Of a stretch of 26,745 nt of DNA, positions 22,870-26,745 are shown piece after piece. The notes below the pieces were generated by a model. The model was not told the DNA's origin. It ran no database searches and saw nothing but the letters and a program-made list of their open reading frames with translations. Origin of the DNA: DATLFP01 sp035540955 (GTDB taxonomy: Bacteria; Actinomycetota; Acidimicrobiia; Acidimicrobiales; CADCSY01); the NCBI GenBank assembly GCA_035540955.1, contig DATLFP010000104.1, forward strand, positions 1 to 26,745, given 5' to 3'. Each line of letters opens with the position of its first letter. The stretch's first letter is position 1. The position numbers were made by a program, and so were the translations under genes.

Positions 22870-23166
22870 CTAGGCCCGCGCGCCGGTGAAGCCGGCCGAG
22901 CCGAACGAGCCGAGCTTGGCCTCGCCGGAGATGCTGTCGCCATCGACGGTCGCGGTGAACTCCATCGTCAGCTTCATGGGCTGCTCGAGCTCGGCGTTCC
23001 AGGCCAGCTTGTCGCCGTCCACCGTGCCATTGGTGAGGTCGATCGAGCCCTGCGGGCCCGCCATGGTGCCGGTGAGGGTCGAGCCATCGGTGGCCAGGGT
23101 GAGCGTGGCCTGCTGGGCCCCCATGGGCGAGTTGAGGGTGACGTTCCAGGTTCCATCTGCGGACAT
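22870..23166 (-). CDS. Small beta-rich protein of unknown function (98 aa)
   Basis: A 98-residue protein with no signal peptide or membrane segment. Alternating hydrophobic strands and Asp/Gly turns (TWNVTLNSPMG, ATLTLATDGSTLTGTM, SIDLTNGTVDGDKLAWNAEL, TMEFTATVDGDSISGEAKLG) predict a small all-beta fold, perhaps a barrel. I recognise it as a type of short conserved hypothetical seen in proteobacteria and actinobacteria, often near lipid-catabolism genes, but know no function. Start ATG 23166 lies 6 bases after TACAGT, so the mRNA is probably leaderless. The dyad GACCTGAC-N6-GTCAGGTC lies just upstream of that box, shared in motif with the LLM promoter at 365. Confidence 0.8.
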   Translation of the reverse strand: MSADGTWNVTLNSPMGAQQATLTLATDGSTLTGTMAGPQGSIDLTNGTVDGDKLAWNAELEQPMKLTMEFTATVDGDSISGEAKLGSFGSAGFTGARA

Positions 23167-23172
23167 GGCGGC

Positions 23173-23206
23173 ACTGTAGCCACAGACCTGACGCCGATGT
23201 CAGGTC
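23173..23206 (-). promoter_or_regulatory. Leaderless promoter and dyad GACCTGAC-N6-GTCAGGTC
   Basis: TACAGT (minus, 23178-23173) lies 6 bases before ATG 23166. Upstream, 23185-23192 and 23199-23206 form a perfect 8-bp inverted repeat with spacer GCCGAT, overlying the -35 region. Its core CTGAC-N6-GTCAG is the same as at 365-380, so one regulator may act at both. No gene for it is recognised. Confidence 0.6.
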
Positions 23207-23262
23207 CGAGAGGCCGGCGATCGGTCGGAGCGGGCCGCGCCGCTCGTCCGATCTGTGCTCAA

Positions 23263-23278
23263 CTGAGCGATCGTTCAG
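23263..23278 (+). promoter_or_regulatory. TetR-type operator (site 4) upstream of the amidohydrolase operon
   Basis: CTGAGCGATCGTTCAG lies 25 bases before ATG 23304. It differs from site 3 by one base. Unlike the other sites there is no TANNNT box followed directly by the start codon; instead AGGGGGAG (23291-23298) provides a normal ribosome site, so the transcript must have a short leader. Confidence 0.6.
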
Positions 23279-23303
23279 GACGGGAGCGACAGGGGGAGCG
23301 ACC

Positions 23304-24521
23304 ATGCCGAGGTCCGTGATGCACGAGACGGAGCGGTTGCGCCACGAGGGCGCGGTCGACGCCGACGGCCACATCCTCGAGCCAGCCGATCTGTGGGAGC
23401 GCTACATCGATCCGAAGCACCGCGACCGGGCGCTGCGCATCGTGCTCGACGATGACGGCCTCGAGGAGCTCGAGATCGGAGGTCGGCGATCGCAGATGAG
23501 CGTGAAGGGCTTCCCCTCGACGTTGGGCGCCATGGGCGATCCCCAGATCGGCGAGATCCGCAAGGACCCCGCCCGCACCTACATGGGTGAGGCGCCGTTC
23601 GGGAGCATGGACCCGGGCGAGCGGCTGAAGGTGCTCGACGCCGAGGGCCTCGACGCCGTGGTGCTCTACACGACCATCGGACTGCTGTGGGAGGCCGAGC
23701 TCGAGGACCCCGAGCTCACCCAGGCCTACTGCACGGCCTACAACCGGTGGATCTGCGAGTTCTGCAGCGACTCGGCGCGGCTGGTCGCCGCCGCCCACCT
23801 CTCGCTCACCGATCCCGCGGCGGCGGCCGCCGAGCTGCAGCGGGCGGTCGGGGAGGGGGCGCGGGGCGCGTTCGTGGCGCCGTTCGTGCACGGCCGCAAG
23901 CCCATCGGTCATCCCGACAACGATCCGGTGTTCGCGGCGTGCCAGGACCTCGACGTGCCCTTCGCCATCCACCCGACGTTCCAGCCGGCGTGGTGCAACC
24001 CGAACCGGTTCGCACCCGAGCACGCGCGCGACCTCCGTCTGTACGCGTCGGTCACCGCCGCCGACGGCGTTCGCCATCAGTTCACGACGCTGTTCGACTA
24101 CGGCGTGTTCGACCGGTTCCCGACGCTGAAGGTGATCGTGCTGGAGTCGGGCGGCGGGTGGATCGGCTACTGGCTCGACCGCATCGACGCCGTGTACGGC
24201 CACACCGCGCTCGGCACGCGGGTTCCCCTCGAGGAGAAGCCGAGCGACTACTTCCGGGAGCGGTGCTGGATCAGCTGCGATCCCGACGAGCGGTCGATCC
24301 CGCCGCTGGCCGAGCGGTTCGGCGACCGGTTCATGTGGGCGTCGGACTTCCCGCACGCCGACCACACCCCCGACTACATCGCCGACCTCGCGGAGATGGC
24401 CGACGGGTTCCCCGAGTCGCGGCGTCGCGCCTTCCTCGGCGACGCCTGTCGCGACCTGTTCAAGATCGACAAGGACGTCGTCCGGAGTGGCGACGTCGTC
24501 AGGAGTGGTGACCATGGATGA
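23304..24521 (+). CDS. Amidohydrolase family protein (TIM-barrel metal-dependent hydrolase)
   Basis: A 405-residue protein of the amidohydrolase-2 group. It carries VDADGHILEP (about 18-27) as the first metal-ligand region, His223 in FAIHPTFQP and Asp348 in WASDFPHAD, the usual order of a TIM-barrel metal site. ILEPADLWERYIDPKHRDRAL is a frequent opening of actinobacterial members that may act as decarboxylases or hydrolases. The C-terminal residues contain a duplicated DVVRSG encoded by an 18-bp tandem repeat, which also supplies the ribosome site of the next gene. AGGGGGAG precedes ATG 23304. It heads a plus-strand operon with the SalK-like gene, downstream of operator site 4. The substrate is not known. 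Confidence 0.92.
   Translation: MPRSVMHETERLRHEGAVDADGHILEPADLWERYIDPKHRDRALRIVLDDDGLEELEIGGRRSQMSVKGFPSTLGAMGDPQIGEIRKDPARTYMGEAPFGSMDPGERLKVLDAEGLDAVVLYTTIGLLWEAELEDPELTQAYCTAYNRWICEFCSDSARLVAAAHLSLTDPAAAAAELQRAVGEGARGAFVAPFVHGRKPIGHPDNDPVFAACQDLDVPFAIHPTFQPAWCNPNRFAPEHARDLRLYASVTAADGVRHQFTTLFDYGVFDRFPTLKVIVLESGGGWIGYWLDRIDAVYGHTALGTRVPLEEKPSDYFRERCWISCDPDERSIPPLAERFGDRFMWASDFPHADHTPDYIADLAEMADGFPESRRRAFLGDACRDLFKIDKDVVRSGDVVRSGDHG
24474..24509. repeat. 18-bp tandem duplication at the 3' end of the amidohydrolase gene
   Basis: The 18-mers at 24474-24491 and 24492-24509 agree at 16 positions and encode DVVRSG twice in frame. One of the two differences turns CGGAG into AGGAG (24501-24505), placing a better Shine-Dalgarno 8 bases before ATG 24514. 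Confidence 0.8.
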
Positions 24522-25401
24522 CCTGTCGAAGCGGGCCCGCCGGTTGGGCGGTGCCCTGGAGCCGTTCGCCGGCCAGGTGTACTTCTCGCCCGAGTGCCAC
24601 CAGGGCTACGAGAAGCTCGGATTCGGGCCGAGCCCCGGCGAGTTCGCCGGGGTGCAGGGCCCGGAGATGTCGGCCTACTTCTGCAGCCGCGGCTCGGTGA
24701 TGGGTCAGGTGCCGGGTGAGCTCATCGCCGCTGCCTTCGGCGTGTTCAACCCCGCCGTGGTCGTGCCCGCCGTCGACGCCGGGTGGGCCAAGACCGATGC
24801 CGCCACGATCTGCGCTGCTCGGGACGACGGTGCCATCGGGCAGCTCACTCGCATCCTCGGCGAGCGCCCGGAGGGCATCGACCGGGCCAACGAGCTGTTG
24901 GCCCGCGCCGTCGAGTCGCTGCGGCCCGAGGGCAAGGCGCTGTTCGCCGGCCAGCTGGCGCTGGCGATGCCGGGCTCGCCGCTGGGCGACGCCTGGCGCA
25001 ACGCCGACCGCCTCCGTGAGTACCGCGGCGACGCCCACATCGCGGCGTGGGTGGCGGCCGGGGTGGACGCCACCGAGATGTGCCTGCTCACCGAGCCGTA
25101 CTGGGGCCTGCCCCTGCGCACGTACTCCCAGACCCGGGCGTGGAGCGCCGAGGAGTTCGACGCCGCCGAGGAGCGGCTCGTCGCCCGCGGGCTGCTGCGA
25201 GACGGTCAGTTCACCGACGAGGGCCGGGCGCTGCGCGAGCGCATCGAGTGCGACACCGACCGGCTGTGCGCCCCGGCGCTCGACGTTCTCGGCGACGACT
25301 TCGACGAGCTGCTCGGCATCCTCCACCCGTGGGGCACAGCGATCCGCGAGGCCAGGGGCTACCCCGGCGGCGGCCCCCACGACCTCGCCGGCCTCGACTG
25401 A
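24514..25401 (+). CDS. SCO6745/SalK family protein
   Basis: A 295-residue protein that I recognise as a member of the actinobacterial SCO6745 (SalK-like) family. Features are RRLGGALEPFAGQVYFSPECHQGYEKLGFGP at the start, then YFCSRGSVMGQVPGELIAAAFGVFNPAVV. The C-terminal part AEEFDAAEERLVARGLLRDGQFTDEGRALRERIE looks like a winged helix. Function is unproven; the name SalK comes from association with salicylate-pathway genes, and a helix-turn-helix-like C-terminus allows a regulatory or binding role. ATG 24514 is favoured because of AGGAG at 24501; a GTG at 24487 is in frame. It overlaps the amidohydrolase stop by 8 bases, so the two are coupled. Confidence 0.85.
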   Translation: MDDLSKRARRLGGALEPFAGQVYFSPECHQGYEKLGFGPSPGEFAGVQGPEMSAYFCSRGSVMGQVPGELIAAAFGVFNPAVVVPAVDAGWAKTDAATICAARDDGAIGQLTRILGERPEGIDRANELLARAVESLRPEGKALFAGQLALAMPGSPLGDAWRNADRLREYRGDAHIAAWVAAGVDATEMCLLTEPYWGLPLRTYSQTRAWSAEEFDAAEERLVARGLLRDGQFTDEGRALRERIECDTDRLCAPALDVLGDDFDELLGILHPWGTAIREARGYPGGGPHDLAGLD

Positions 25402-25430
25402 TGCCGGCCAACCCACGCATGACCGTCACC

Positions 25431-25473
25431 TTGTGCGCGCCCACTCGGCGTACGGCCGAGTGAGCACGCACAA
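25431..25473. terminator. Hairpin between the SalK-like and hydratase genes
   Basis: Arms 25431-25449 and 25455-25473 pair over 19 bp with two mismatches and a 5-base loop. The mismatches become G-U pairs only in the minus-strand transcript. It probably ends the upstream operon, although no T-tract follows. The arm start TTGTGCGCG resembles hairpins at 8381 and 15458. It occupies most of the 103-base gap. Confidence 0.6.
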
Positions 25474-25504
25474 CGAGGGGGTCGGGGTTCCCGAGGCGGG
25501 GCGA

Positions 25505-26287
25505 GTGACCGCTCGCTTCGAGACGCTTCGCTACGAGGTCGAAGGCGGCCTGGCCCGCCTCACGCTGAACCGGCCCGAGCAGATGAACGGCATGACCAAC
25601 CGGATGGTGCGCGAGGCGCGGGACGCGCTCGAGCTGGCGGCGGAGGACACCTCACTGCGGGTGCTGGTGCTCACGGGCGAGGGCCGGGCGTTCTGCCCGG
25701 GCGCCGATCTCAACCACTTCACCTCCGGCGGGGCCGACGAAGTGCTCACGTCCCGCGAGTTCACGGTGACGACGCTGCTCCACGAGATTCCGGCCGTCAC
25801 CGTCGCCGCCGTCAACGGCGCGTGCGCCGGGGCCGGGATGGGGTGGGCGCTGGCGTGCGACCTCCGGCTGATGGCGGCGGGGGCGAAGATGAACACCGCG
25901 TTCCTCGACGTGGCCGTGGCCGGCGACATGGGCCTTCCGTGGTTGCTTCCCAGACTGGTCGGCTCGGGCGTCGCCCGTGACCTGTCGTTCCTGCCCGGCC
26001 GCATCACCGCCGAGGAGGCCCACCGCATCGGGCTCGTGTCGCGCGTGTTCCCCGACGAGTCGTTCCGCGACGACGCCGAGGCGGTAGTGCAGGGGCTGCT
26101 GAAGAAGTCGCCGACCGCGCTGCTCGGCCTGAAGCAGCACTACCTCGCCGCCGAGCGGATGGGCTTCGCCGACTTCATCCAGTACGAGGCCGAGCGACAC
26201 CTGCAGATCGCGGCTAGCGACGACACCCGCGAGGCGTTCCGCGCGTTCGTCGAGAAGCGACAGCCGAACTTCGGAGGATCCTCGTGA
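25505..26287 (+). CDS. Enoyl-CoA hydratase/isomerase family protein
   Basis: A 260-residue crotonase-fold protein. Oxyanion segments are GRAFCPGADL (60-69) and AVNGACAGAGMGWALACDLR (102-121). In the position of the second catalytic glutamate it has Asp141 (AGDMGLPWLLP), as in PaaG-type isomerases, so an isomerase or a modified hydratase activity is likely; this is inference from one residue. GTG 25505 gives the usual N-terminus and is preceded by GAGGCGGGG; the frame is open further upstream but passes through the hairpin. Its stop overlaps the start of the VOC gene by 4 bases (GTGA), so the two are translationally coupled. It is about 27% of the way down a different solution from the hydratase at 17817, with different active-site chemistry expected. 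Confidence 0.92.
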   Translation: MTARFETLRYEVEGGLARLTLNRPEQMNGMTNRMVREARDALELAAEDTSLRVLVLTGEGRAFCPGADLNHFTSGGADEVLTSREFTVTTLLHEIPAVTVAAVNGACAGAGMGWALACDLRLMAAGAKMNTAFLDVAVAGDMGLPWLLPRLVGSGVARDLSFLPGRITAEEAHRIGLVSRVFPDESFRDDAEAVVQGLLKKSPTALLGLKQHYLAAERMGFADFIQYEAERHLQIAASDDTREAFRAFVEKRQPNFGGSS

Positions 26288-26745
26288 TCAGACTTCGGCA
26301 GGTCGCGCTGGTGGCCCACGACCTCGACGCAGTGGTCGCCGACCTCGGCGCGGTGCTCGGGCTCCAGGTGGCGTTCCGCGACCCGGGCGTGGCCGCCTTC
26401 GGTCTCGTGAACGCGGTGCTGCCGCTGGGCTCGCAGTTCGTCGAGGTGGTGTCGCCGACCAGGGAGGGCACCGCCGGCGGCCGTCAGCTCGAGCGCATGG
26501 GCGGCGACGGCGGCTACATGGTGATCTGCCACACCGACGACCAGGCCCCGTTCCGGGAGCGGGCCGCGGCCATGAGCATCCGGTCGGCCATCGATGCCGA
26601 CGACCACGGCTACAAGATCTGGCAGCTGCACCCCGGCGACACCGGCGGGTCGTTCCTCGAGATCGACTTCCAGCCGGGCTGGACCGAGACGGGCGGCCCG
26701 TGGATGCCGGCCGGGCAGGGCTGGCACGACGCCGTTTGCACCGAC
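26284..26745 (+). CDS. VOC family protein (glyoxalase-like), 3' truncated
   Basis: The reading frame from GTG 26284 is open to the end of the window (154 residues seen). The start has a good ribosome site (GGAGG, about 26275-26279) and overlaps the hydratase stop codon. IRLRQVALVAHDLDAVVADLGAVLGL is the first beta-alpha unit of the vicinal-oxygen-chelate fold. AFGLVNAVLPLGSQFVEVVSP and GGYMVICHTDD continue it, and the second module begins around GSFLEIDFQPGW. Members bind a metal and act as glyoxalases, epimerases, dioxygenases or simple binding proteins. Next to an enoyl-CoA hydratase, an acyl-CoA epimerase or lyase role is possible but not shown. Confidence 0.85.
   Translation, partial: MIRLRQVALVAHDLDAVVADLGAVLGLQVAFRDPGVAAFGLVNAVLPLGSQFVEVVSPTREGTAGGRQLERMGGDGGYMVICHTDDQAPFRERAAAMSIRSAIDADDHGYKIWQLHPGDTGGSFLEIDFQPGWTETGGPWMPAGQGWHDAVCTD

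Noticed and set aside
23259..24515. 418-codon minus-strand open frame opposite the amidohydrolase
   Set aside because: Shadow of the amidohydrolase, with no recognisable domain.
1..26745. tRNA, rRNA, CRISPR, insertion sequence or phage genes
   Set aside because: No cloverleaf sequence, direct-repeat array, transposase or integrase motif was recognised on either strand.

Overview
This is a high-GC, gene-dense bacterial window. GTG and TTG starts, TetR regulators, TANNNT -10 boxes placed directly in front of start codons, and a gene set rich in acyl-CoA dehydrogenases, luciferase-like oxidoreductases, APH-type phosphotransferases and flavin monooxygenases point to an actinobacterium. The style fits an Acidimicrobiia- or Mycobacteriales-like lipid/ketone degrader; this placement is inference from gene content only. 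No rRNA, tRNA, CRISPR array, transposase or phage gene was seen.

Layout. 1-348: 3' end of an SDR dehydrogenase. 414-3317 (+): operon of LLM flavin oxidoreductase, acetoacetate-decarboxylase-like protein and APH-type kinase. 3319-4263 (-): epoxide-hydrolase-like alpha/beta hydrolase, divergent from a TetR regulator followed by an atypical acyl-CoA dehydrogenase (4307-6108, +). 6127-6825 (-): HTH plus Clp-N protein, divergent from a beta-lactamase-fold serine hydrolase (6878-8350, +). 8454-11751 (-): acyl-CoA dehydrogenase plus Baeyer-Villiger-type monooxygenase operon. 11809-12411 (-): GNAT acetyltransferase. 12512-14158 (-): acyl-CoA ligase, divergent from a second TetR gene (14200-14766, +). 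14763-15440 (-): histidine phosphatase. 15503-17756 (-): CrtC/AttH-like protein and an APH kinase with a C-terminal DUF6285-like region, divergent from an enoyl-CoA hydratase (17817-18626, +). 18639-22804 (-): complete CUT1-type sugar ABC importer. 22870-23166 (-): 98-aa protein. 23304-26745 (+): amidohydrolase, SalK/SCO6745-like protein, enoyl-CoA hydratase and the start of a VOC protein.

How it may work together. The enzymes could form a route in which a ketone is oxygenated to an ester, hydrolysed, loaded on CoA, phosphorylated by an APH kinase and fed to beta-oxidation, reminiscent of LvaA/LvaC and ACAD10/11 chemistry. This is inference. The most notable non-coding signal is a 16-bp near-palindrome, CTNARCGNNCGTTCRG, found at four promoters (11761, 14168, 17779, 23263). 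It would tie the dehydrogenase/monooxygenase operon, the ligase and its divergent TetR gene, the divergent CrtC-like/hydratase pair and the amidohydrolase operon into one local regulon, probably run by the TetR protein at 14200. A second dyad, CTGAC-N6-GTCAG, is shared by the promoters at 414 and 23166. Seven genes appear to be transcribed from leaderless promoters (TANNNT, 6-7 nt, start codon). Intergenic stretches are short (nearly all under 140 bases), and the notable ones are described below.
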